From Mycolicibacillus parakoreensis (lineage in GTDB: Bacteria > Actinomycetota > Actinomycetes > Mycobacteriales > Mycobacteriaceae), in the NCBI RefSeq assembly GCF_022370835.2, contig NZ_CP092365.1:2852001-2916000 (forward strand): 64,000 bases of DNA, read 5' to 3'. The notes beneath the pieces are model-generated. The model was not told where the DNA came from. It searched no databases and was given only the letters and a program-made list of their open reading frames with translations. Positions 47,637 to 59,257 of this stretch are shown here, one piece after another (position 1 is the stretch's first letter; each line of letters opens with the position of its first letter). The position numbers were made by a program, and so were the translations under genes.

Positions 47637-48637
47637 GACCCGGCGACTTCGACGAATCCGACGTCAAGGTCCGCTCCGGGCGCGGCTCACGCCCGCGTAC
47701 CAAGATCCGCCCCGCGCACGCCGACGCCCGCAGCGCGATGGTGATCGCCGTGGACCGGGGGCGCTGGACCTGTGCCCTCGACGGCGACCCGGACCGGGTC
47801 CTCACCGCGATGCGGGCCCGCGAACTGGGCCGCACCCCGATCGTGGTCGGCGATCTCGTCGACGTCGTCGGGGATCTGTCCGGGCGCCCGGACACGCTGG
47901 CGCGCATCGTGCGGCGCGGCCCGCGACGCAGCCTGCTGCGCCGCACCGCCGACGACACCGACCCGACCGAACGGGTGGTGGTGGCCAACGCCGAACAGCT
48001 GCTGATCGTGGTGGCGGTGGCCGACCCGCCACCGCGCAGTGGGCTGGTCGACCGCGCGTTGATCGCCGCCTACGCCGGCGGGCTGAGACCGATCCTGTGT
48101 CTGACCAAGACCGATCTGGGCTCCCCGGGGCCGGTGGCGGCCCCGTTCGCCGACCTGCAGCTGCAGATCGTCACCACCGGGCGCGACGACCCGGTCGACG
48201 TGGTCGCCGCACTGCTGGCCGGCACCACCACGGTGCTGGTCGGCCACTCCGGCGTGGGCAAATCCACGCTGGTCAACCGGCTGGTCCCGGACGCCGGGTT
48301 GCGCACCGGGACGGTGTCGGGCATCGGCAAGGGCCGGCACACCTCGACCGCGTCGGTGGCGTTGCCGCTGCACGGCGGCGGCTGGGTGATCGACACCCCG
48401 GGCATCCGCTCGTTCGGGCTGGCCCACATCGAGCCCGACGACGTGCTGCTGGCGTTCTCCGATCTCGCCGAGGCGATCGGCGCGTGTCCGCGCGGCTGCG
48501 GGCACCTCGGTGCACCCGCCGACCCGGACTGTGCGCTCGATGCGCTGCGCGGCCCGGCGGCGCGCCGCGTCGAGGCGGCCCGGCGTCTGCTCACCGTGCT
48601 CGGCGAGCAGACACCGGGGGCCGGCTCGGGCGTTTAG
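47633..48637 (+). CDS. rsgA: RsgA ribosome-assembly GTPase
   Basis: This 334-residue circularly permuted GTPase shows G4 (LTKTD) before G1 ([12 protein letters not shown]) and G3 (DTPGIRSFG), and a C-terminal zinc module [16 protein letters not shown]. It matures the 30S subunit. GTG at 47633 is coupled to aroA. The stop overlaps the convergent desA3 stop by 4 nt. Confidence 0.95.
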   Translation: MRPGDFDESDVKVRSGRGSRPRTKIRPAHADARSAMVIAVDRGRWTCALDGDPDRVLTAMRARELGRTPIVVGDLVDVVGDLSGRPDTLARIVRRGPRRSLLRRTADDTDPTERVVVANAEQLLIVVAVADPPPRSGLVDRALIAAYAGGLRPILCLTKTDLGSPGPVAAPFADLQLQIVTTGRDDPVDVVAALLAGTTTVLVGHSGVGKSTLVNRLVPDAGLRTGTVSGIGKGRHTSTASVALPLHGGGWVIDTPGIRSFGLAHIEPDDVLLAFSDLAEAIGACPRGCGHLGAPADPDCALDALRGPAARRVEAARRLLTVLGEQTPGAGSGV

Positions 48638-49896
48638 GCCGCCAGGTCGTCGACGGCGGCGGGCACCGCACGGCGGCGGGCACGCACCGCGGCGATCGCG
48701 CTTTTGAGCCCGCGGCGCCGGCCGGGCCCGCCGGTCGCGAAGCCGGGGCCCAGCTCGCTGAACATCTTCTCGCTGCGGGTCTCCGGGGCGTTGTCGGCGG
48801 TGGCCCGCAGATAGCGGTTCGGCAGCGAGAGTTTCGCGATCGTGCGCCAGGTGCGGGCGTACTGCACCAGAAACGGCCCCGTGGTGTAGGGCAGGTCGTA
48901 TTCGTCGCACAGGGCGCGTACCCGCACCGAGATCGCGGCCAGCCGGTTGCTCGGCAGGTCCGGGTACAGGTGGTGTTCGATCTGGTGGCAGAGGTTGCCC
49001 GACATGAACCGCATCGCCGGGCCGGCGTCGATGTTGGCGCTGCCGAGCATCTGACGCAGGTACCACTGGCCCCGGCTCTCGTCCGCCAGGTCATCGCGGG
49101 TGAACTTCTCGGCCCCGTCGGGGAAGTGCCCGCAGAAGATGATCGCGTTGGACCACAGGTTGCGGATCACGTTGGCCACGGCGTTGGCGGTCAGCACCGA
49201 GCGGAACGTCGCCGTGGGCGAGAGCGCGGTCAGCGCCGGGAACGCCAGGTAATCCTTGAGCACCTGCCGGCCGGCCTTGCTGAGGAACTCACGCAGCCGC
49301 ACCAAGGTGGCCCGGCGGTCGTCGCGGCCCTTGAAGATCTTGCCGATCTCCAGGTGCTGCAGGCCCACTCCCCATTCGAAGCCGAGCGCCAGGATCGTGT
49401 TGAACACCACGTTGAACAGGTTGAACCGCTGCCAGCGCTGGTCGCGGGTGACGCGCAGCATCCCGAAGCCCACATCGTCGTCCATGCCCATGATGTTGGT
49501 GTACTTGTGGTGCTGGAAGTTGTGGGTGAACTTCCAGTGCTTGGACGCGCCGGTCATGTCCCACTCCCAGCTGGAGGAGTGGATCTCCGGGTCGTTCATC
49601 CAGTCCCACTGGCCGTGCATGACGTTGTGGCCGATCTCCATGTTCTCGATGATCTTGGCCGCCCCGAGCGTGGCCGTGCCGGCCCACCAGGCCGACCGTT
49701 TCGCGCTGGCGGCCAGCAGCACCCGGCCGCTGACCTCCAGCACGCGCTGGGCGGCGATCGTGCGCCGGATGTAGCGCGCATCGCGCTCGCCCAGGGAGTC
49801 TTCGACGTCGCGGCGGATCGCGTCGAGTTCGACGCCGAGGTTCTCCACGTCGGCCTCGGTCAGGTGCGCGAACGCGGGGATGTCGGTGATCGCCAT
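48634..49896 (-). CDS. desA3: DesA3 membrane acyl-CoA desaturase
   Basis: The 420-residue membrane protein carries the three His boxes of Delta9 acyl-CoA desaturases: HNVMHGQ, HNFQHHKYT and HQIEHHLYPDLP. With the reductase upstream it makes oleoyl-CoA. Its own palindromic operator lies 35 bp before the start. The M. tuberculosis enzyme is a known target of isoxyl. Confidence 0.94.
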   Translation of the reverse strand: MAITDIPAFAHLTEADVENLGVELDAIRRDVEDSLGERDARYIRRTIAAQRVLEVSGRVLLAASAKRSAWWAGTATLGAAKIIENMEIGHNVMHGQWDWMNDPEIHSSSWEWDMTGASKHWKFTHNFQHHKYTNIMGMDDDVGFGMLRVTRDQRWQRFNLFNVVFNTILALGFEWGVGLQHLEIGKIFKGRDDRRATLVRLREFLSKAGRQVLKDYLAFPALTALSPTATFRSVLTANAVANVIRNLWSNAIIFCGHFPDGAEKFTRDDLADESRGQWYLRQMLGSANIDAGPAMRFMSGNLCHQIEHHLYPDLPSNRLAAISVRVRALCDEYDLPYTTGPFLVQYARTWRTIAKLSLPNRYLRATADNAPETRSEKMFSELGPGFATGGPGRRRGLKSAIAAVRARRRAVPAAVDDLAA

Positions 49897-49930
49897 CGCA
49901 GCCCCCCTCCTCTCGGATACCTACGGTAGC

Positions 49931-49954
49931 GTAACCTACGTCTCCGTAGGTTAC
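49931..49954. promoter_or_regulatory. palindromic operator upstream of desA3
   Basis: GTAACCTACG and its complement CGTAGGTTAC flank TCTC. An extra half-site ACCTACGGTA overlaps on the left. The same half-site forms a perfect palindrome in front of the reductase gene, so one regulator, probably TetR-type, controls both. Confidence 0.7.
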
Positions 49955-49967
49955 CAGTGGGTAGCGG

Positions 49968-51155
49968 TCAAATGTCCAGCACGCAGTCCCCGGATGCCGA
50001 CGAGATGCAGGTCTGGATCCGCGACCCCGGGTCGTGTTCGATACCGGTGCGCAGGTCACGGACGTGCCCGTCGAGCAGACCCACCACACACGACTGGCAG
50101 ATCCCCATCCGGCACCCGAACGGCATCTGCACCCCGGCGTCCTCACCGGCGTCCATCAGCGAGGTCGCCGCGTCGGCCACCACGCTTTTGCCGCTGCGCG
50201 CGAACGTGACACGCCCGCCCACCCCGGTCGGCGCCGCCCGCGACACCGCGAAGCGCTCCAGGTGCAGCGCCTCGGCGATCCCGGCGCCGGCCCAGAGCCG
50301 CTCGGCGGCGTCGAGCATCGCCTCCGGCCCGCACGCCCAGGTCTGCCGCCGCCGCCAGTCGGGCACCACGGCCTCCAGGGCCTCCAGCGCGTTGGGATCG
50401 CCGAGGTCCAGCCGGCCCGAGCGCCCGGTCTCGCGCACCGTGAGCCGGTAGCGCGGGTGAGTGGCGGCCAGGGCCGCCAACTCCTCGCCGAACATCACCT
50501 CGGCCGTGCTGCGCGCCGAATGCAGGTGCACCACGTCGGTGGCCGGGCGCCCGGCTTCCCCGCCGGTCGCGGCGAGCCGGTCGCGGCGCACCAGGGTGCG
50601 CAGCATCGACATCACCGGGGTGATGCCCGATCCGGCGGTGAGGAACAGCAGGGCCGGCGGCGGCGGGTCGGGCAGGATGAAGTTGCCCTGCGGTGCGGCC
50701 AGGCGCACGATCGTGCCCGGGGCGACTCCGCCGACCAGGTGGCTGGACAAGAAGCCCTCCGGCATGGCCTTGACCCCGATGGTGATCCGGTGGGCGCCGG
50801 CCACCGGCGCCGACGTCAGCGAGTAGGACCGCCACCGCCAGCGACCGTCGATCAGCACCCCGATCCCGATGTACTGGCCGGGCCGATAGTCGAAGCTGAA
50901 CCCCCAGCCGGGCTTGATCACCAGCGTGGCCGAGTCCTCGGTCTCGCGGCGCACCTCGACCACCTTGCCGCGCAGCTCGCGCGCCGACCACAGCGGGTTG
51001 GCCAGCTGCAGGTAGTCGTCGGGCAGCAGCGGGGTGGTGATGCGCGCGGCCAGCGAGCGCAGCGCGTTCCACCCGGGGCGCCGGTCGGCACCGGCCACGG
51101 TCGGGCGCACGGTGTCGGCGACCTGGGCATTGACCTTGATGTATTTCTTCGCCAT
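49968..51155 (-). CDS. flavin/2Fe-2S oxidoreductase partner of DesA3 (Rv3230c-like)
   Basis: The 395-residue protein has an FAD domain ([20 protein letters not shown]), an NAD(P)H domain ([30 protein letters not shown]) and a C-terminal plant-type 2Fe-2S domain (CRMGICQSC and a later Cys in IQTCISS). It passes electrons from NADPH to DesA3. ATG at 51155 is chosen; TTG codons at 51158 and 51161 are alternatives. The desA3 start follows after 71 bp. Confidence 0.93.
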   Translation of the reverse strand: MAKKYIKVNAQVADTVRPTVAGADRRPGWNALRSLAARITTPLLPDDYLQLANPLWSARELRGKVVEVRRETEDSATLVIKPGWGFSFDYRPGQYIGIGVLIDGRWRWRSYSLTSAPVAGAHRITIGVKAMPEGFLSSHLVGGVAPGTIVRLAAPQGNFILPDPPPPALLFLTAGSGITPVMSMLRTLVRRDRLAATGGEAGRPATDVVHLHSARSTAEVMFGEELAALAATHPRYRLTVRETGRSGRLDLGDPNALEALEAVVPDWRRRQTWACGPEAMLDAAERLWAGAGIAEALHLERFAVSRAAPTGVGGRVTFARSGKSVVADAATSLMDAGEDAGVQMPFGCRMGICQSCVVGLLDGHVRDLRTGIEHDPGSRIQTCISSASGDCVLDI

Positions 51156-51159
51156 CAAC

Positions 51160-51179
51160 AACCTACGGTACCGTAGGTT
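51160..51179. promoter_or_regulatory. 20-bp perfect palindrome at the oxidoreductase start
   Basis: AACCTACGGTACCGTAGGTT is an exact palindrome, lying 5-24 nt before the ATG and covering the ribosome site and probably the -10 (TACCGT). A bound repressor would block transcription directly. The regulator is not encoded next to it; AlkX (Rv3249c) is a candidate I recall only loosely. Confidence 0.7.
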
Positions 51180-51222
51180 ACGGCGGGGCGGCCAGCCGCG
51201 GATCGTCGCGGGGCACCGGCGT

Positions 51223-51720
51223 TTACAGCAGCTCCAGCAGGAACGGCAGCTCCTGGGTGGCGTACCAGGCCAGATCGTGATCCTGGGCGTCGCCGACGGC
51301 CAGCTCGGCGTCCTCGTCGCCGAGGTCGGCCGCGTCGATGGCCGCGACCGCCGCGGTGACCGCGGGTTCGGCGTCGGCGATGTCGACGTAGGCGGCGACC
51401 ACGTCGGTCAACGCCACCGGCGCGCCCAGCCGCACCACCGCGTCGTCGAGGTCGGGGCGCACCTGCGCGTCGTCGGCGTCGGCGACCAACACCGCCCGGC
51501 GGGTGGGCAACTCGTCCTTACCGGCACCGGCGAGCAACCGCAGCGAGGCCAGCGCCGCATCCCGCAGTGCGACCTCGGCCAACTCCTCGTCCCCGCCGCT
51601 GGCGTAGGCCTCGCGCAGCGCCGGGGTGATCGCGAACGCGGTGCCGTTGACCGGCCGCAGCGCACCGTCGGCGACCAGGTCGGCGAGCATCGCCAGCGTG
51701 ACCGGGATGTAGACCCGCAT
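51223..51720 (-). CDS. DUF6912-like protein (Rv3231c-like)
   Basis: The 165-residue acidic protein ([15 protein letters not shown] start, many Asp/Glu-Ala repeats) corresponds to Rv3231c. No catalytic motif is evident. TAGGGT ends 7 nt before the ATG, so the mRNA may be leaderless. The longer frame beginning at 51831 lies inside ppk2 and is rejected. Function unknown. Confidence 0.75.
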   Translation of the reverse strand: MRVYIPVTLAMLADLVADGALRPVNGTAFAITPALREAYASGGDEELAEVALRDAALASLRLLAGAGKDELPTRRAVLVADADDAQVRPDLDDAVVRLGAPVALTDVVAAYVDIADAEPAVTAAVAAIDAADLGDEDAELAVGDAQDHDLAWYATQELPFLLELL

Positions 51721-51730
51721 CCGTCCGACC

Positions 51731-52561
51731 CTAACCGTCGGCGCCGGAGTCGAGCAGCGCCCCCGCGCGGTCGTCGACATAGGTGTAGAGGTCGCGCGGG
51801 GGGCGCACGTAGTGGCTGTCGGCCGGTTCATCGGGCAGGGTCACCGTGGGGCGGGTGACGTCGTGGTAGTCGACGGTCGACAACAGGTGGGCCATCATGT
51901 TGATCCGGGCGTTGCGTTTGATCTCCGACTCCACCACGTACCACGGGCTGACGGTGGTGTCGGTGTGGGCCATCATCTGATCGCGGGCGCGCGAGTAGTC
52001 GCCCCAGTGGTTCACCGACTCCACATCCATCCCCGACAGTTTCCAGCGTTTCACCGGGTCGTTGCGACGGGCGGCGAAGCGGCGCAACTGTTCCCGCTGG
52101 GACACCGAGAACCAGTACTTGCGCAACACGATGCCGTCCTCGATGAGCAGCTGTTCGAAGACCGGGGTCTGCCGCAGAAACTGCGCGTGCTCCTCGTCGC
52201 TGCAGAACCCCATCACCTTCTCCACGCCGGCGCGGTTGTACCAGGATCGGTCGAACAGCACGATCTCCCCGGCGGCCGGCAGGTGCGCGATGTAGCGCTG
52301 GTAATACCACTGGGTGCGTTCTCGTTCGGTGGGCACCGGCAGCGCCACCACCTGGGTGACACGCGGATTGAGGTGCTCGGTGATGCGCTTGATCGCACCC
52401 CCCTTGCCCGCGGCGTCCCGGCCCTCGAAGAGCACCACGATACGCGCTCCGGTGGCGCGCACCCACTCCTGCAGCTGGACGAATTCGGTTTGCAACCGGC
52501 GCAATTCGGTCTTGTAGAGTTTCTTGGGCAGCTTCGTCGTCGCTGGGTTCGCCGGTGTCAT
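51731..52561 (-). CDS. ppk2: polyphosphate kinase 2
   Basis: The 276-residue PPK2-family enzyme has Walker A FEGRDAAGKGGAI, the lid region VALPVPTERERTQWYYQRY and Walker B-like EIVLFDRSWYNRAGVE. It uses polyphosphate to phosphorylate nucleotides, mainly GDP in M. tuberculosis. ATG at 52561 overlaps the WS/DGAT stop by 4 nt. Confidence 0.95.
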   Translation of the reverse strand: MTPANPATTKLPKKLYKTELRRLQTEFVQLQEWVRATGARIVVLFEGRDAAGKGGAIKRITEHLNPRVTQVVALPVPTERERTQWYYQRYIAHLPAAGEIVLFDRSWYNRAGVEKVMGFCSDEEHAQFLRQTPVFEQLLIEDGIVLRKYWFSVSQREQLRRFAARRNDPVKRWKLSGMDVESVNHWGDYSRARDQMMAHTDTTVSPWYVVESEIKRNARINMMAHLLSTVDYHDVTRPTVTLPDEPADSHYVRPPRDLYTYVDDRAGALLDSGADG

Positions 52562-53967
52562 CGGGCGGCCTCCAGCAGTTCATCGAGTGATTCGCGCAGC
52601 AGCAGCGGCATCATGTCGACGTCACGCATGGCCTCGCGGTCGGCGTTGATCCCGAAATACAGGGTGCCGTTGTAGGAGGTGACCCCGATCGCGAGCACCT
52701 GATTGTGCAACAGCGGCGGCACCGCGTAGGTCTCCAGCAGCTTGGTGCCGGCCACATACATCTGCGTCTGCGGGCCCGGAACGTTGGTCATCAACAGGTT
52801 GAACACCCGCGCCGAATAGGTGGTGGCGACCCGAATCCCCATCGCGTGCAAGGTCGACGGCGCGAACCCGGACAGGGTCACGATGGTGCGCGCGGCCACC
52901 GGACGCGCCGACGGGGTGTAGGTCTCGGTGGCGTGGGCGATCTGGGAGAGTCGCACCACGGCGTTACCCTCCCCGACCGGCAGATCGATCAGGTACGGGT
53001 CCACCTCGCTGATCGCCTGGCCGGGGCCCGACGGGCCGAACTCGTCGTCGGGGTAGACCGACAGCGGCGCCATCGCCCGCACCGTCGCGGTCGACGGCAC
53101 CGGTTCGCCGCGGGAGAGCAACCAGTTGCGCAGGGCCCCGGCCACCACGGCCAGCACCACGTCGTGGACGTGACAGTCGTAACGGGCGTGCACCTTGCGG
53201 AAATCGGCCAACCCGGCGCTGGCCACCGTGAACCGGCGGTGCCGGGAGACGGTGGTGTTCAGCGGGCTGCTCGGCGCGGTGCCACGCAGCAGAGTGCGTG
53301 CGGTGTTGACCGCGCCGCGGCCGATGTCGGCCAGATATCCGGCGTTGGTGGCGACCCCGGCCACCGCCGAGCGCAGTGCGGCGACCGAGGACACCGGTCG
53401 GGCCACCCAGTCGCCGAGCACGCCGACGAGCAGATCCGAGGTGCCGGGCTCGCGATCGGGGATCCAGATGTCCTCACCGAACTCCGGCGGCCGCTGGCTG
53501 CGGTCGACGATGACGTGGCCGATCTCCAGCGCCCGCACTCCGCTGACCAGCGCCTGGTGGCTGCGGGTGTAGATGGCGATCCGGTTGCCCGACAACCCTT
53601 CGACCAAATACATCTCCCACAGCGGGCGGGTGGAGTCCAACGGGCGGGCCGCCAGCCGGGCGATCAGCTCGTGCAGTTGCTCATCGCTGCCCGGCGACGG
53701 CAGCGCCGAGCGCCGCACATGGTAGGTGATGTCGAAGTCCCGGTCGTCGATCCAGACCGGCCGGGCCAGCCGCAAGGTGACCTCCCGGACCTTCTGCCGA
53801 TACCGCGGCACCTGCGGCAGGCGTTCCTCGACGGTGGCCAGCAGCGTCTCGTAGCTCAGCCCGGCACGCGGGCGCCGCAGGATCAGCAACGTGCCCACAT
53901 ACATCGGCGTGGTGGTGTTCTCCAGCCGGTAGAAGGCCGCGTCGGACGCGGACAACCGGGTCACCAT
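52558..53967 (-). CDS. WS/DGAT-like acyltransferase with altered HHxxxDG motif (Tgs3-like)
   Basis: The 469-residue protein has both halves of wax-ester synthase/diacylglycerol acyltransferases: the N-terminal acyltransferase domain (LSASDAAFYRLENTTTPM, PLWEMYLVEGL) and the C-terminal half (NVPGPQTQMYVAG, GVTSYNGTLYFGINAD). The active site HHxxxDG reads HQALVSG, losing the catalytic second His and the Asp. In M. tuberculosis the equivalent is split into Rv3234c and Rv3233c. It is coupled to ppk2. Confidence 0.86.
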   Translation of the reverse strand: MVTRLSASDAAFYRLENTTTPMYVGTLLILRRPRAGLSYETLLATVEERLPQVPRYRQKVREVTLRLARPVWIDDRDFDITYHVRRSALPSPGSDEQLHELIARLAARPLDSTRPLWEMYLVEGLSGNRIAIYTRSHQALVSGVRALEIGHVIVDRSQRPPEFGEDIWIPDREPGTSDLLVGVLGDWVARPVSSVAALRSAVAGVATNAGYLADIGRGAVNTARTLLRGTAPSSPLNTTVSRHRRFTVASAGLADFRKVHARYDCHVHDVVLAVVAGALRNWLLSRGEPVPSTATVRAMAPLSVYPDDEFGPSGPGQAISEVDPYLIDLPVGEGNAVVRLSQIAHATETYTPSARPVAARTIVTLSGFAPSTLHAMGIRVATTYSARVFNLLMTNVPGPQTQMYVAGTKLLETYAVPPLLHNQVLAIGVTSYNGTLYFGINADREAMRDVDMMPLLLRESLDELLEAAR

Positions 53968-54149
53968 GCGCGACTCGCCCTCCCTGCAGGCTCGGCCCGA
54001 CACGGGCCGCAGAATTCACCTCGCCACCGTAACCGCACCGCCCCGGGCGTCGCAGCACCGGTACACCCGAAGCGGCGCGCTGTGCGAAGATGAGCCCACG
54101 GTGACACCGCTCCCCCGCCGCCGGTCGCATCGAGCCCGGGGAGCCGCCC

Positions 54150-54653
54150 ATGAACGACAGTGCCCTTCGTCGTCGGCTGGTCCGCCCCGCCGTCGACTGC
54201 GAGCCACCCCCGCAGACCCTGCCCGCCCCCGCCCGGCGCCCCCGCCGGCCGTGCCGGCCGGTGGCGCCGCCGGCCACGGCGCCGCCGCCGAGCCCGGCGG
54301 GCCGCCCGGATCTGCGGGCCGCCGCGGCATTCGCCGACGCCGCGCTGCGTCGGGTGCTGGAGGTCCTCGACCGGCGTCGCCCGGCGCCGCATCTGCGTGC
54401 GGTGCTGGCCACCCCGCTGCTCGACGCGCTGGGGACCCGCGGACCGGCCGGGCCCGCCGCCCGCCGCCCGCGGCGGCCGCGGGCCACCGCGGTGCTGCGT
54501 CGGGTGCGGGTGCAGGCGGTCGGCCCGGAGCGTCCGTCGCGGGCCGTCGAGGTGGTCGCCAGCTACGTGCGCGGGCCGCGCACCCACGCCATCGCCTGCC
54601 GGGTCGAACGGGTACAGACCCGCTGGCAGGTCGTGGCCCTGCACATCGGCTGA
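54150..54653 (+). CDS. Rv3235-like protein (DUF6459)
   Basis: The 167-residue protein has a Pro/Arg-rich N-terminal half and a conserved C-terminal domain (RPSRAVEVVASYVRGPRTHAIACRVERV, QTRWQVVALHIG). It resembles Rv3235 and the DUF6459 family often found beside secA. Function unknown. It converges on secA1, 10 nt away. Confidence 0.78.
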   Translation: MNDSALRRRLVRPAVDCEPPPQTLPAPARRPRRPCRPVAPPATAPPPSPAGRPDLRAAAAFADAALRRVLEVLDRRRPAPHLRAVLATPLLDALGTRGPAGPAARRPRRPRATAVLRRVRVQAVGPERPSRAVEVVASYVRGPRTHAIACRVERVQTRWQVVALHIG

Positions 54654-54663
54654 GTCCGGCCGG

Positions 54664-57477
<2,814 letters not shown>

Positions 57478-57567
57478 AGCTATGTCCCCCGTGGATTTGA
57501 CGGTTCCGGGCGCCACCATCCTAAGGGACACCCCCGCGCCGGGCGTCGCGCGAGGTCAGGCGCGAGC

Positions 57568-58269
57568 TCAGGTGAGCCGGATCAGCCCGTAGTCGTAGGC
57601 GTGCCGGCGGTAGACCACCGACGGGCGCCCCGTCTCCTTGTCGTGGAACAAGAAGAAGTCGTGGCCGACCAGTTCCATCTCGTACAGCGCGTCGTCGACC
57701 GACATCGGGTCGGCCCGGTGCTCCTTGATGCGGACGATCTGCCCCGGCGTGTCGGCACCGAGGTCGTGGCCGTCGTGGTCGGGTTCGACGATGGTGTCGA
57801 CGACCCGGCGGTCCCAGGCCTTGGGGCCCTGTTCGGGCAGCGGCACCAGCGCGGTCGCCTCGGCCACCGACAGCGGGGTCTTGTCGCCGTAGGACACGGT
57901 GCGCCGCCCCTTGTCGCGCCGCAGCCGGCTCTCCAGCTTGGCGATCGCCGACTCGAAGGCCCCGTAGAAGCTGTCGGCGCGGGCCTCGGCGCGGACGACC
58001 GGCCCCCGCCCGCGCGCGGTGATCTCCACCCGCTGGCAGGCCTTGCGCTGACGCCGGTTGCGCTCGTGGTCGAGTTCGACGTCGAAGTGGAAGATGCTCG
58101 GGTCCAGCCGCTCGGAGCGGGCCAGCTTCTGCGAGACGTAGACCCGGTAGTGGTCGGGCACCTCGACGTTGCGCCCCTTGACGACCACCTCGGCATTGGG
58201 GGTGTCCCGCTGGCCCGACCGATCGTCGTCGGCCACAACTTGGTTGGAATCTGCGGTCTGCCTTGACAT
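57568..58269 (-). CDS. hpf: long-form hibernation-promoting factor (mycobacterial protein Y)
   Basis: The 233-residue protein has an N-terminal HPF domain (VVKGRNVEVPDHYRVYVSQKLARSERL start) and a C-terminal dimerisation domain (ADPMSVDDALYEMELVGHDFFLFHD and YRRHAYDYGLIRL). It binds the 30S and stabilises idle ribosomes. ATG at 58269 has AAGGAAAGAGG upstream. A set of decamer repeats lies before it. Confidence 0.94.
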   Translation of the reverse strand: MSRQTADSNQVVADDDRSGQRDTPNAEVVVKGRNVEVPDHYRVYVSQKLARSERLDPSIFHFDVELDHERNRRQRKACQRVEITARGRGPVVRAEARADSFYGAFESAIAKLESRLRRDKGRRTVSYGDKTPLSVAEATALVPLPEQGPKAWDRRVVDTIVEPDHDGHDLGADTPGQIVRIKEHRADPMSVDDALYEMELVGHDFFLFHDKETGRPSVVYRRHAYDYGLIRLT

Positions 58270-58332
58270 GACGCCTCTTTCCTTGTGCGTGGCGCGGTGC
58301 GCCGCCAGCCTCTCCAACTGTGTACCTCAGCG

Positions 58333-58362
58333 TCTGCAAGCTTTTGCAAGCTTCTGCAGGCT
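58333..58362. repeat. three decamer direct repeats upstream of hpf
   Basis: The units TCTGCAAGCT, TTTGCAAGCT and TCTGCAGGCT follow each other exactly, 64 nt before hpf. They include AAGCTT palindromes and could be regulator sites or part of the leader. Confidence 0.75.
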
Positions 58363-58440
58363 GGTGCTATCGACCGTAACCGGTGCTGAGCCCGGTCTGC
58401 CACCCTTTGCCCGGAGAGCCGGAAAACAGGCCCCGACCGG

Positions 58441-59085
58441 CTACGCGTGAGCGAGCACCAGCACGGCCGTGACCGTCGCCCCGATCGCCCGCAGCACGCG
58501 CACCGACTCGGCGGCGGTGGCACCGGTGGTGACGATGTCGTCGACGAGCAGCACCGTCGCGACGCAGCCCGGCGCGCCCCGGCGGCGCCGCCGGGCCACG
58601 ACCCGGCCGGCGACGTTGCGCTGCCGGGCGGCCGCGGTCAGCCCGACCGAGTCGCGCGCCAGGGCGGCCATCCGCAGCATCGGCACCGCCGCCAGCCCGA
58701 GGTGCTCACCGGCGGCACCGGCCATGCGGGCCACCGGGTCGCCGCCCCGGCGGCGCGCGGCGGTGATGCGGGTGGGCGCGGGCACCAGCGTCACCGGCGC
58801 GGCCACCATGCCCCAGCGCAGCAGCCGGTCGACCCCGCCGGTCAACGCCGCCGCCAGCGGGATGATCAGATCGGTGCGGCCGCGCTCCTTGACCGCCACG
58901 ATCGCGCGGCGGCGCGCCCCGGCGTAGCGGCCCAGGCTCAACACCGGCACCCCGGGGTCCACGCGCGGGCTGATCAGGTGCGGATGGTCCGCACGCACCG
59001 CCAGCTCGGCCGCGCACCGCGCGCACCACCGGGTCGCCGGGGCGCCGCAGCCGCCGCAGCGCACCGGCAACACCAAATCGAGCAC
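58441..59085 (-). CDS. ComF-family phosphoribosyltransferase-like protein
   Basis: The 214-residue protein has an N-terminal four-Cys zinc finger (CGGC, then CARC), the AVKERGRTDLI segment and the PRPP loop VLLVDDIVTTGATA. ComF proteins take part in DNA uptake, although in actinobacteria the role is unclear. GTG at 59085. It is divergent from norB (172 bp between). Confidence 0.9.
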   Translation of the reverse strand: MLDLVLPVRCGGCGAPATRWCARCAAELAVRADHPHLISPRVDPGVPVLSLGRYAGARRRAIVAVKERGRTDLIIPLAAALTGGVDRLLRWGMVAAPVTLVPAPTRITAARRRGGDPVARMAGAAGEHLGLAAVPMLRMAALARDSVGLTAAARQRNVAGRVVARRRRRGAPGCVATVLLVDDIVTTGATAAESVRVLRAIGATVTAVLVLAHA

Positions 59086-59129
59086 CTTTACAGGGTGCTG
59101 TGCCGCGGTGACAACCGCTCGTGATGAAA

Positions 59130-59188
59130 ACTACAGGTTGTAGTAGTCGTGATGCGAATAACCAGGGAAACACCGCAATCGAGGTGTT
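59130..59188. promoter_or_regulatory. two inverted repeats in the norB upstream region
   Basis: ACTAC-N5-GTAGT (59130-59144) and AACACC-N8-GGTGTT (59169-59188) are symmetrical sites between comF and norB. The second lies about 70 bp before norB and fits an NO- or redox-responsive regulator in size. CGCAATTGCG (near 59199-59208) is a further small palindrome. Confidence 0.5.
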
Positions 59189-59257
59189 AAATTACGTCGC
59201 AATTGCGCGACATTCAGCCCCCTCACCGCCCGCACCGATCCCCGAGGAGTTCGTGCC

